Positions 22,339 to 30,373 of a stretch of DNA of 37,450 nt are shown here, piece after piece (within the stretch, counting starts at the first letter, position 1; each line of letters starts with the position of its first letter). Position numbers and translations under genes: made by a program. The notes beneath the pieces were generated by a model that was not told the DNA's origin, searched no databases, and was given only the letters and a program-made list of their open reading frames with translations. Source of the DNA: Rhodospirillales bacterium (GTDB lineage: Bacteria; Pseudomonadota; Alphaproteobacteria; Rhodospirillales; Casp-alpha2); NCBI GenBank assembly GCA_021775095.1, contig JAJFII010000075.1:1-37450 (forward strand), written 5' to 3'.

Positions 22339-23571
22339 ATGGATGAATTACAAGAAACAGGATCGTTGCCGCTCAGCGGGCTTCGGGTGGTCGAATTCTG
22401 CCATATGGTGATGGGCCCGACCTGCGGCATGATCCTTGGTGATTTGGGTGCCGAAGTGATCAAGGTGGAACCGCTCAAGGGCGATACCACACGCCGCCTG
22501 AAGCGCCAGGGGGCAGGTTTTTTTGCCACTTACAACCGCAATAAAAAAAGCATCTCGCTGGATCTGGCGAGCGATGAGGGCAAAGAGCTTGCCCGGCGAT
22601 TGATCGCCACGGCGGATGTTCTGGTGGAAAACTTAAGACCCGGCGGCATGGCCGCCATGGGTTTTGCTTATGAGGATTTAAAGACCGCCCATTCGCAACT
22701 GATCTATTGTTCCTTGAAGGGATTTTTGCCGGGGCCCTACGAACACCGCAAGGCCTTGGATGAGGTTGTGCAGATGATGGGCGGGTTGGCCTATATGACC
22801 GGACCCAGTGGCCGTCCCTTGCGGGCCGGTGCCTCGGTCATTGATATCATGGGGGGCATGTACGGGGTGATCGGTATCCAGGCGGCGCTCAGCGAACGTG
22901 AAAAAACCGGCCTTGGCCAGGAAGTCTCGGCGGCGCTGTTTGAAACCACCGTGCATGCGGTCGGTCAGCATATGGCGCAATATGCGGTCACCGGTGAGCC
23001 GCCCCTGCCCATGCCTGACGGTTTTCGCGCATGGGCGGTGTATGACATCTTCGTCACCGCTGATGCCCAGCAGCTGTTCATCGGTGTGGTCAGCGACAGC
23101 CAGTGGACGATCTTCTGCGACGCCTTTGAGATGCCCCATCTGGCAAAAAACCCCGACTTTCAAACCAATGCGGACCGGTACCAGCGGCGGGCCGCGTTTA
23201 TGCCGGAACTGGTGGCGCTGTTTGGTGGTTATACAAAATCCGATCTGATGGCGAAATGTGAAACCATCGGTTTGCCCTTTGCGCCGATCACCAAACCGCA
23301 CGAGTTGTACGACGACCCGCACCTCAAGGCCTCCGGCGCCCTGCTCAATTTGAATCTGCCCGGCGGTGGCACCGTCGGGATTCCCGGCCTGCCCCTGCGG
23401 ATGGACGGTCGCCGTAGCGCGGTCCGCCTCGATCTGCCGAAAGCCGGCGAACATGGCCCGGAACTGGCCCGCCAGTTGGGTTTGTCAGAGGCCGAGATCG
23501 AACGGCTGATTGACGACGGGATTTTACGGGTCGACGGGGCCGACGGTGGTGACGGGGCCGGCGACGACTAA
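22339..23571 (+). CDS. Family III CoA-transferase (CaiB/BaiF), dicarboxylate-type candidate
   Basis: A 410-residue member of the formyl-CoA transferase family. Its N-terminus has LSGLRVVEFCHMVMGPTCG and LGAEVIKVEP. Catalytic Asp169 in SVIDIMGG is at the same number as in formyl-CoA transferase. The ATG at 22339 is preferred since homology begins directly after it; the upstream part of the longer frame lies antisense in the lyase gene. The C-terminus ends in an Asp/Gly-rich tail. By analogy with Chloroflexus succinyl-CoA:citramalate CoA-transferase and its HMGL-like citramalyl-CoA lyase, or mammalian SUGCT acting on glutarate and HMG, this enzyme would activate the substrate that the divergent lyase splits. 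The exact acid is unknown. Confidence 0.9.
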   Translation: MDELQETGSLPLSGLRVVEFCHMVMGPTCGMILGDLGAEVIKVEPLKGDTTRRLKRQGAGFFATYNRNKKSISLDLASDEGKELARRLIATADVLVENLRPGGMAAMGFAYEDLKTAHSQLIYCSLKGFLPGPYEHRKALDEVVQMMGGLAYMTGPSGRPLRAGASVIDIMGGMYGVIGIQAALSEREKTGLGQEVSAALFETTVHAVGQHMAQYAVTGEPPLPMPDGFRAWAVYDIFVTADAQQLFIGVVSDSQWTIFCDAFEMPHLAKNPDFQTNADRYQRRAAFMPELVALFGGYTKSDLMAKCETIGLPFAPITKPHELYDDPHLKASGALLNLNLPGGGTVGIPGLPLRMDGRRSAVRLDLPKAGEHGPELARQLGLSEAEIERLIDDGILRVDGADGGDGAGDD

Positions 23572-23618
23572 CCAGACCGATCCATGCGGCACCATTTGAA
23601 CTTTCTTTCACGCTTCGG

Positions 23619-24824
23619 TTAAGGGCTGACCGCTTGGCCTTGGTAAAGCACGTCCCAACAGGCACCCAGGGTGTGATAGTCGGTTTTGCCGGGGGGCGAT
23701 TTTATGTCATCAATGGCCGAGCCGTCACGATTTCGTCGTTGAAACCAGGCACCGTATTGGTGGTCCACCAGATATTTCCAGGACCAGGCCCACAGGTTGC
23801 GATAGTCCTCCAGGTAACGGAGGAGGCCGGTCGTCCGGTACAAGCGCCAGGCCGTAGCAATGGCTTCCGCCTGTACCCAGAAGTGTTTGGTCGCATCGCA
23901 GATGGAACCGTCCGGGGCAAACCCATAAACCAGACCGCCAAATTGCTTGTCCCAACCTTTATCCATGGCCGCTTGATAAAGCGCGACGGCGCGGTTCACC
24001 ATCCACGGCGATGGTCGCTGGGCATTCAACTGCAGTAATAATTTGGCCCATTCGACCTGATGGCCCGGTTGAAAACCCCAGGGTTTGAACATGTCGTCCG
24101 GAAAATCCCGGTTATAGTCCAGATCAACCTGCCAGTCTGAGTTATAGTGCTCCCAGATCAATCCCCCAGATTGGTCGGCTAGGTCACCGGTAAAGCGATC
24201 GGCCAGCTGCCGGGCCCGGTCCAGGTATTGGCTTTCGCCGGTCACCTCCCCGGTTAACAGCAGCGCTTCGCAGATATGCATGTTGGCATTCTGGCCCCGG
24301 TAGGGATTCAGGGTTTTTAAACTCGGGTCCCGTTCGTCGGCATAGGCACCCCCATCGGTCTGCCAAAAATAGGTCTCGAGAAAATCCCAGGTCTCACGGA
24401 TGAGAGGGCGCGCCGGATCGATCCCCGCCTGCAGGGCACTGGCCGCTGCCAACAGCACAAAGGCATGGCCATAGGCCATGGCCCGTCCGTCACTGACGAC
24501 GCCGTCCCGGAGTTCCCAGGCATAGTGGCCCGACGGCTGGCGATGGTGGTCAACAAGAAAGTCCAGGCCCTGTTGGGCCCAGCCCCGGTAATGGTCGACA
24601 CCGAGGTGACGATAGGCCGTGGCATAATTAAAAACAAACCGCGCCGAACTCACCAGGTGGCGCAGGCCCGGATCGTAAATGGTGCCGTTGTCCCGAAAGG
24701 TATGGTAAAAACCACCCTGGCTATCAACCACCCGGTTTTCGTAAAAACCCAGGATCGACTGCACATGGCTTTTGAGGAAGGCCGGATCTTCAAACCCTTT
24801 TTTCGGTGGCGGCGGGTTAACCAT
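23619..24824 (-). CDS. AGE-family sugar isomerase/epimerase (mannose isomerase/N-acylglucosamine 2-epimerase type)
   Basis: A 401-residue (alpha/alpha)6-barrel protein, normal for the family. Conserved segments are YNRDFPDDMFKPWGFQPGHQ with the active-site histidine, EWAKLLLQL, and KHFWVQAEAIATAWRLY with the second histidine-glutamate pair. Members interconvert aldoses with ketoses (mannose/fructose, sulfoquinovose) or epimerise at C2. The ATG at 24824 overlaps the end of the ABC ATPase gene by eight bases; a TTG three bases upstream is an alternative. It is the last gene of the sugar operon, so it probably turns the imported sugar into the ketose that the FGGY kinase phosphorylates. The sugar is not identified. 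Confidence 0.9.
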   Translation of the reverse strand: MVNPPPPKKGFEDPAFLKSHVQSILGFYENRVVDSQGGFYHTFRDNGTIYDPGLRHLVSSARFVFNYATAYRHLGVDHYRGWAQQGLDFLVDHHRQPSGHYAWELRDGVVSDGRAMAYGHAFVLLAAASALQAGIDPARPLIRETWDFLETYFWQTDGGAYADERDPSLKTLNPYRGQNANMHICEALLLTGEVTGESQYLDRARQLADRFTGDLADQSGGLIWEHYNSDWQVDLDYNRDFPDDMFKPWGFQPGHQVEWAKLLLQLNAQRPSPWMVNRAVALYQAAMDKGWDKQFGGLVYGFAPDGSICDATKHFWVQAEAIATAWRLYRTTGLLRYLEDYRNLWAWSWKYLVDHQYGAWFQRRNRDGSAIDDIKSPPGKTDYHTLGACWDVLYQGQAVSP

Positions 24825-25563
24825 CAACCATCAACTTCACAACCTCATCACTGTTGGTTTCCTCAATGCGGCGCTCGCCGGCCACTTCGCCCCGACGCAG
24901 CACAACAATCCTGTCGGCGACGGCAAATATATCCGCCAGATTGTGGGAAATGAAAATAATCGCAACATTTTCGGCTTTCAAGGAATTAATCAATTCGACG
25001 ACCTTGCGCTGTTCGGGAACGCCGAGGGCGGCCGTCGGCTCATCCATGATCAACAACGATGCGTTCCAGTAAATGGCGCGGGCGATGGCCACGGCCTGGC
25101 GCTGGCCACCGGACAACATGCGTACCGGGTTGTTCATTTTGTGGGCGGCGATATCGATGTTCAGGCGCGACAAAACGGAATCCGCCTCCCGGCGCATATA
25201 GGCCCGGTCAATGGCCGGCAATATACCGAAGCGTTTTTTCAGGGGTTCACGCCCGAGAAACACATTGGCGCCAACGTCCAGGTTATCGGCCAGGGCCAAA
25301 TCCTGGTATATGGTCTCGATGCCGCTGCTGCGAATTTTCTGGGGGTTTCCCGAACTCACTTCCTCGCCCTTAAAACGGACAGTTCCCTGGCTCGGCGCAT
25401 AAACCCCGGAGACAATTTTTATGAGCGTTGATTTTCCGGCACCGTTATCGCCGGCCAGGGCAACAACTTCGCCCGGATGTACCGACATAAAAACATTATC
25501 AAGGGCGAGCACCCCGCCGAAGCGTTTTTGAATGCCCGCGACCTCCAGAATGGGATCAACCAT
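24817..25563 (-). CDS. CUT2-family sugar ABC transporter ATP-binding protein, single-domain (FrcA-like)
   Basis: A 248-residue ATPase with Walker A GDNGAGKST, signature MLSGGQRQAVAIARAI and Walker B LLIMDEPTAALG. Most CUT2 ATPases (RbsA, XylG) are two-domain proteins of about 500 residues; a single domain is the form seen in FrcA of rhizobia. The start at 25563 (MVDPIL) is chosen because GAGGAG lies seven bases upstream; the longer frame to 25620 overlaps the permease further and adds no homology. It overlaps the permease gene by eight bases and the AGE gene by eight. It would act as a homodimer with the permease. Confidence 0.93.
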   Translation of the reverse strand: MVDPILEVAGIQKRFGGVLALDNVFMSVHPGEVVALAGDNGAGKSTLIKIVSGVYAPSQGTVRFKGEEVSSGNPQKIRSSGIETIYQDLALADNLDVGANVFLGREPLKKRFGILPAIDRAYMRREADSVLSRLNIDIAAHKMNNPVRMLSGGQRQAVAIARAIYWNASLLIMDEPTAALGVPEQRKVVELINSLKAENVAIIFISHNLADIFAVADRIVVLRRGEVAGERRIEETNSDEVVKLMVDG

Positions 25564-26590
25564 CGGCCCGCTCCTCTCCGGTAATCTTGTTTTGCGTTTG
25601 ATCGACCAGCACGGAAACAATAATCACCGTGCCGACGGCGACAAATTGCCAGAACGGTTCGACGTCAACAAACACCAGACCATATTGGATGACGGCAATA
25701 ATCAGGGCACCAATGACGGTGCCGATAATGGTCCCGGATCCACCGAACAGGCTGGCCCCGCCGATGACCACGGCGGCGATCGAGTCGAGCAGCAACGGTT
25801 CGCCGGCCTGGGGCGCCCCGGCGGAAAACCGTGCGGTATAAATGATTGCCGCAACGCCGGCGCACAGGGCGGCGATCAGATAGATCTGGGTGGTATGCCG
25901 GCGGACGGGAATGCCAGCCCGGCTGGCGGCATTGCGGTTGCCACCAATGGCGTAGGTAAACTGGCCGAAACGGGTTTGCGACAGGGTATAATGGAGAACA
26001 ATAACCACGGCGGCGGTGATCAGGATCGGCACTGGAATACCGAAAACGCTGCCATTGCCGATGAAGAACAGGAAATCATTGTTGACGGGAACTGTCGATC
26101 CGCCGGCGAGCAGGAACGCCACACCCCGGGCTACGCCAAACATACCGAGTGTGCCAATAAAGGGCGGCACGTTGAGGCGGGAAATCAAGGTGCCGTTAAT
26201 GGCACCGGGAATCAGAGTTATCAGCATCGCTGTGGCAAGGCCTAGCAGCACGGCAATGCCAGGTCCGATGATGGGTGCCGCCCATACCATGACGATGGCC
26301 ATGGTTACCGACGACAATCCGAGAACAAATCCAACGGACAGATCAATGCCACCGGAGATGATGACAAAGGTTTGTCCGGCACCAAGCAGCAATGGAATCG
26401 ATGCAAACAGAGCAATCGAGCGAATGTTATAGGGATTAAAAAGGAAGGAAGCGCCATCGTAAATGGTGCGGGCCCAAATTTCAAAACCCAAAAGCAGGGC
26501 GACAAGAAAGAACCAGGACCAGGTTGCCGCCAGTTTTTTCTTAATCCGTTGTTTGCGTTCGTCTTCGGTGAGCGTTATTTCCGTTGTCAT
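25556..26590 (-). CDS. CUT2-family sugar ABC transporter permease (FrcC/RbsC-like)
   Basis: A 344-residue inner-membrane protein with many hydrophobic segments. Signature segments are TFVIISGGIDLSVGFVLGLS, NGTLISRLNVPPFIGTLG, YAIGGNRNAASRAGIPV and GGASLFGGSGTIIG, all typical of BPD_transp_2 permeases for ribose, fructose or xylose. The N-terminus is a charged cytoplasmic stretch rich in Lys/Arg. GGGAG precedes the ATG. It sits between the binding-protein gene, 99 bases upstream across a stem-loop, and the ATPase, which it overlaps. Confidence 0.94.
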   Translation of the reverse strand: MTTEITLTEDERKQRIKKKLAATWSWFFLVALLLGFEIWARTIYDGASFLFNPYNIRSIALFASIPLLLGAGQTFVIISGGIDLSVGFVLGLSSVTMAIVMVWAAPIIGPGIAVLLGLATAMLITLIPGAINGTLISRLNVPPFIGTLGMFGVARGVAFLLAGGSTVPVNNDFLFFIGNGSVFGIPVPILITAAVVIVLHYTLSQTRFGQFTYAIGGNRNAASRAGIPVRRHTTQIYLIAALCAGVAAIIYTARFSAGAPQAGEPLLLDSIAAVVIGGASLFGGSGTIIGTVIGALIIAVIQYGLVFVDVEPFWQFVAVGTVIIVSVLVDQTQNKITGEERADG

Positions 26591-26639
26591 CTGCCGGCTC
26601 CCATAAAATACCGCCGATTATCTGCAGCCATTGAAATAC

Positions 26640-26670
26640 AGACTGCCCGGCGCATGGCGACGGGCAGTCT
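26640..26670 (-). promoter_or_regulatory. Stem-loop between binding-protein and permease genes
   Basis: AGACTGCCCG (26640-26649) pairs perfectly with CGGGCAGTCT (26661-26670) around an 11-base loop. It follows the binding-protein stop by 19 bases and has no T-run after it. Such hairpins after a binding-protein gene usually protect the upstream mRNA, raising its level over the permease. Confidence 0.75.
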
Positions 26671-26689
26671 GCTCTGTTCAACGGATGAA

Positions 26690-27676
26690 TTAGTCAGAAT
26701 ATATGTACTGACTGATGGCCGGGTCATCGACATTGTTTTTGTCCATCACCGTGAACCCGGTGCCGATGGCGACCGGTACGGATTGCCCGGTCACATGGGC
26801 GTAAGCCGCCATGACGCCAAAATAACCGATTTCGGCCGGGTGCTGGGCGATCGCCAGGTCAATCAGGCCACTTTTCAGGTCGTCAACAATGCGGGTCGGT
26901 GCATCGAAGGCGACAACCCGGATTTTGCCGCTCTTACCAACTGCTTTGACGCCGTCGGCAGCGCCCATGGCCGAAAACAGATTGGCACCGAAAACACCGG
27001 CCAGGTCGCTGGTTCTGGCGAAAACGGCCTGCAGCTGTGCCGCCGCCTTGACCGCACTGTCATCATTGAACTGGGTTTTCAGGATTTCAATGCCGGGATA
27101 GTTTTCCGCCATTTCAAGCTTGAACCCTTCTTCACGCTGGTCGGTTGTGGAAATATTGGGTTTGGTGTTGGACACATAAACCTTGCCTTTGCCGCCGATG
27201 GACGCGGCGAGGGCGCGGGCCGCCATTCGACCGCCCAGCACATTATCGGATGCGACGTAGGTGATCGGGAAATCCCCTTTACCGGCGCCGTCCTGATATT
27301 TGCCGTCGTCAATAAAGGTGTCGACGGTAATCACGGCGATGCCGGCGTCGGCCGCATTTTTTAGGGGAGCAACCAATTGATTGGTGTCATTGGGGGCAAT
27401 TAAAATGGCGTCCGGTTTGCGTGCGATGATGGCGTCCAGAACCGGGACCTGTAAGGCGGCGTTCCAATCGGGTGCCCCCTGGTAAATTAATTTGACACCC
27501 AATGCATCGGCGGCTTTTTGTGCGCCCTTATGCATGGTGATGTAAAAGGCATCGGTTGTCAGGCCCGGAATCAGGGCAATTGTCGGTTTTTCAGCGGCGA
27601 TCGCCTGACCGCTTATTCCAATTCCAGCCATAACGGCGACGGATGCAGCTATCTTAAGTAATGTTCGACGTCTCAT
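26690..27676 (-). CDS. Sugar ABC transporter periplasmic binding protein (LacI-like fold)
   Basis: A 328-residue exported protein. The N-terminus MRRRTLLKIAASVAVMAG has a basic, twin-arginine-like start, with cleavage near IAA-EKP. The mature domain has TIALIPGLTTDAFYITMHKG, DAIIARKPDAILIAPNDTNQ, TVDTFID and YVASDNVLGG, all hallmarks of the ribose/fructose-type family (Peripla_BP_4). GGAGGA lies seven bases before the ATG. It supplies ligand to the adjacent permease and single-domain ATPase, an arrangement like rhizobial FrcBCA. The bound sugar is unknown. Confidence 0.94.
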   Translation of the reverse strand: MRRRTLLKIAASVAVMAGIGISGQAIAAEKPTIALIPGLTTDAFYITMHKGAQKAADALGVKLIYQGAPDWNAALQVPVLDAIIARKPDAILIAPNDTNQLVAPLKNAADAGIAVITVDTFIDDGKYQDGAGKGDFPITYVASDNVLGGRMAARALAASIGGKGKVYVSNTKPNISTTDQREEGFKLEMAENYPGIEILKTQFNDDSAVKAAAQLQAVFARTSDLAGVFGANLFSAMGAADGVKAVGKSGKIRVVAFDAPTRIVDDLKSGLIDLAIAQHPAEIGYFGVMAAYAHVTGQSVPVAIGTGFTVMDKNNVDDPAISQYIYSD

Positions 27677-27721
27677 AGTCAGTCCTCCAAGTTTAATTGT
27701 GGTTATGGTGGGGTTAACTCC

Positions 27722-29245
27722 TCAGGCGATGACTGCAGCCCCCACCAGGGCATGCAGACCATTTGCGGTCGGCAGATATCGCTCGTGGAACAGGGTCTGA
27801 TAAAGCGATGCCTGCTGATTATTGAGACTAAAGGTTTCGGTCGATGCGCCAGCCCGATCAACGGCTTCGCGCCAACTGGGAAAAATACCGGCGCTTAACC
27901 CGGCCAGCAATGCGGCACCGAGGGAAACTGAATGTGGCGACACCACGACATCCAGGGGGCGCTCATAAACACTGGCTTTAACATCGATAAATAATTTGTT
28001 CTGGGACAATCCGCCGGAGACCAGAATACGTTCCGGCAGTTTTTCCAGGTTTGCCAGGTCGATCAGGCAATCGGCCATTTTGCGGGCGTCACAGGCGAGT
28101 CCCTCCAGGACCGCGCGAAACATCTGCGCATGGCCGATATGGGTTCCAATGTTCATAAACGTTCCATGGCAACCGCCGGTCGAATGGGGCGGTGACATGC
28201 CACGCAGATAAGGCAAAAACAGCACTCCGTTGCTGCCGACAGGGACCTGGACGGCATGCGCCGACAACCCTTCGAAATCCTGATTGTTGGCCAGTTCCTG
28301 GCGAAACCAGTTGATGCTTGCGCCGGCCGCATTGAGGCCCGCCGCCAGGAAAAATAACGGTTCACCAGCAAGCCGCAACATCCCCTGTTCGACCCCCCAA
28401 CGGGCGCAGCGTTGATCATCGATGGGGTTTGCTACCGGTAATAATATGGCTTCCGCCGTGCCCATGGAATCCATCAATGCATTACCCGAAAACAGGCCAC
28501 ATGCCAAAGCGCCAATCAAATGATCATGGCCGCCGATGGCGACCGCGCAGGTCGATGACAAACCGAATTGAGCGGCTACCTGGGGACGTAAGGTGCCGAT
28601 CGTTGTGCCATTGTCGGCGATCGGTGGCATCAGATGGTCGGGCAAGCCCAGGTCCCGCATTCGGGCCAGATCCCAACATTGGCGGTGCAGGTCCAGCAGC
28701 AGGGTCCGACCGGCCAGACTAAAATCCGTGGCGGCAATACCGCTTAGGCGGTAGGCGATGAAGTCACTCATATGTAACCAGTAACAAGCCCGACCCAGAG
28801 CCTCCGGATGGTGGTCGCGCATCCACATTAATTTACACAATCCGGCCAGTGGCGACATGCAAAGGCCACTTTGGCGGACGAGGTCCTGAGGCCCGTACCG
28901 GTCGATCAGTTCGGCCATCTGGCGAACCGGACGCGGGTCGTACCAGGCCAGGGAATCGCAGCACACCGACCCGTTGGCATCGACCAGCACGCCACATTCA
29001 CCAACGCCGGCGCAGGCCATAGCAACAATGGACTGGCGATCTTCAAGCGCGTTAAGAGCCTCTTCGATGGCCTCCATTGTCAGCCGCCAAATATCATCGG
29101 GTCGAAACTCGCTGCCGTTGTCCGGCACCTGCAGATAGGCGCAGGCCCGCGAGGTTTCGACCCGAGTGCTCCCCGAGCTGTCAATAACCTGCACCTTTAT
29201 GGCGCTGGTACCGACATCAATGCCGAGGAGCAGGGGAGATTTCAT
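27722..29245 (-). CDS. FGGY-family carbohydrate kinase
   Basis: A 507-residue kinase of typical family length. The ATP-site motif LLGIDVGTSAIKVQVID begins the protein, GGHDHLIGALACG lies in the middle domain, and the second FGGY signature is ILVSGGLSQNKLFIDVKASV. The conserved LAWYDPR and ISGIAATDFSLAGRT segments point to the xylulokinase/gluconokinase side of the family. It would phosphorylate a ketose or related sugar before cleavage by the aldolase-like protein, whose stop it overlaps by four bases (ATGA). Substrate not known. Confidence 0.92.
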   Translation of the reverse strand: MKSPLLLGIDVGTSAIKVQVIDSSGSTRVETSRACAYLQVPDNGSEFRPDDIWRLTMEAIEEALNALEDRQSIVAMACAGVGECGVLVDANGSVCCDSLAWYDPRPVRQMAELIDRYGPQDLVRQSGLCMSPLAGLCKLMWMRDHHPEALGRACYWLHMSDFIAYRLSGIAATDFSLAGRTLLLDLHRQCWDLARMRDLGLPDHLMPPIADNGTTIGTLRPQVAAQFGLSSTCAVAIGGHDHLIGALACGLFSGNALMDSMGTAEAILLPVANPIDDQRCARWGVEQGMLRLAGEPLFFLAAGLNAAGASINWFRQELANNQDFEGLSAHAVQVPVGSNGVLFLPYLRGMSPPHSTGGCHGTFMNIGTHIGHAQMFRAVLEGLACDARKMADCLIDLANLEKLPERILVSGGLSQNKLFIDVKASVYERPLDVVVSPHSVSLGAALLAGLSAGIFPSWREAVDRAGASTETFSLNNQQASLYQTLFHERYLPTANGLHALVGAAVIA

Positions 29246-30219
29246 GCTTCTTCGATCAGGACTTTATCGGTCAGAACCGCGTCATCGGCCAGCGGACGAT
29301 AGGGTGAGATGCCCTGATCGGTTAATGCCCGATGATATTCGTGCACACCGTCCATTGGCGTTACCTCCCCATCGACCACGGCGCGCATCAGCCGCACCGT
29401 ATCCAACGGTGATTCCGAGAGATTAATTTTGCGACCGAACAAAGCCACCCAGGCACCACAATCGGCGCTGTTTTTAAGCAGGGTCAGGGTATCGAGAGTG
29501 GTTCCCGATGATCCCCCCAGGACACCGACGACGATCTGGTCATCGTAATTGACCAATTCGCGCAGGGAGTCGCTGCCGTTGTAGGCGATTTTCAAGAACC
29601 GGGGCCGTTCTTCGCGCATCAGCGGCGCAACGCTGCGGGTAATACAATCGTTAACAAAAGCACCTGTTTCCCGGGTGCTGCGGGTGTTTTTTATATTCGG
29701 GTTAAAGACCTCCAGGAAATACGCCATGCCGGTGTTCAATGCGTCGGCGCGAAAATCATGAAAAGCCTTTAAGGTGCGCAAATCATCGATGCTAGTGCCC
29801 ATAAAGGTCATGGAATAAAGGCTCAGGTTGCAACCAAGGGCTTTTGCCCGGGCCAGATCAACGGCCCGGTGCGGCAGGGACGGCTCATCTAAATAACGGG
29901 CATTGCGATTGTTCCAGATATCGCTGCTGTCGTTGGACCGAACCGCCATGGTGACGTCTGAGTTGGCAAACACACCGTCCTTGCACATGCGTTCCAGGTT
30001 GCTCGCCGAAAGAAGGCATATATCGATCATATCCTGGTCGACAATGGCCCGCGCCTGGGCCAGGTATTCGTTTAAATTTCGAAAATTGCCGTTGCCGTCG
30101 GGTCCGGGGGCAGCGAGGGCGAAACCCATGTCACCGTCTTTCGCATCGGCAATGACAAAATCTGCGGGGGAGCCTTGTCCCGACAAAATGGATTTGAGTT
30201 TTCGGTCCAAACGCTTCAT
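29242..30219 (-). CDS. Class I aldolase-like TIM-barrel protein, substrate unknown
   Basis: A 325-residue cytoplasmic protein, first gene of the sugar operon. Conserved-looking blocks are ADAKDGDMGFA (24-34), YFLEVFNPN (167-175), FLKIAYNG (208-215) with Lys210 as the Schiff-base candidate, VGVLGGSSGTT (231-241) like a phosphate-binding loop, and LFGRKINLSESP (260-271). Order and spacing suit a class I aldolase of the LacD/DeoC/DhnA superfamily, although it does not read as LacD, YihT or FbaB themselves. The context (kinase and isomerase) predicts cleavage of a sugar phosphate. GGGA lies upstream of the ATG. I recognise the family only as an uncharacterised one. Confidence 0.72.
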   Translation of the reverse strand: MKRLDRKLKSILSGQGSPADFVIADAKDGDMGFALAAPGPDGNGNFRNLNEYLAQARAIVDQDMIDICLLSASNLERMCKDGVFANSDVTMAVRSNDSSDIWNNRNARYLDEPSLPHRAVDLARAKALGCNLSLYSMTFMGTSIDDLRTLKAFHDFRADALNTGMAYFLEVFNPNIKNTRSTRETGAFVNDCITRSVAPLMREERPRFLKIAYNGSDSLRELVNYDDQIVVGVLGGSSGTTLDTLTLLKNSADCGAWVALFGRKINLSESPLDTVRLMRAVVDGEVTPMDGVHEYHRALTDQGISPYRPLADDAVLTDKVLIEEA

Positions 30220-30240
30220 TAAAGTTTCCCTTTCAAAATA

Positions 30241-30280
30241 TACACGTGTAAACGTATTATTAACTCATGTATGCTGTCAA
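30241..30280 (-). promoter_or_regulatory. Promoter and palindromic operator of the sugar operon
   Basis: On the minus strand a perfect -35 TTGACA (30275-30280) is followed by a -10 candidate TAATAC (30254-30259) at a short 15-base spacing. Just after it TACACGTGTA (30241-30250) is a perfect 10-base palindrome with the central CG usual in LacI-family operators, where a bound repressor would block initiation. The divergent LacI-type gene is the likely regulator. Confidence 0.6.
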
Positions 30281-30373
30281 GGGCGATTAGGGCAGTCGGA
30301 TCTGGTAATGTATATCGGCCTGCACTAGGTTCAGCAGACATCCGTAAGCAGGCAAAATCGGAGCCCAGTTTCT

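Noticed and set aside
22678-23454. 258-codon minus-strand frame inside the CoA-transferase
   Set aside because: Shadow of a clear family III CoA-transferase; composition typical of an antisense frame.
27601-27676. Tat export of the sugar-binding protein because of MRRRTLLK
   Set aside because: The start resembles a twin-arginine motif, but the hydrophobic core and cleavage site also fit Sec, and such proteins rarely need Tat. Left undecided.
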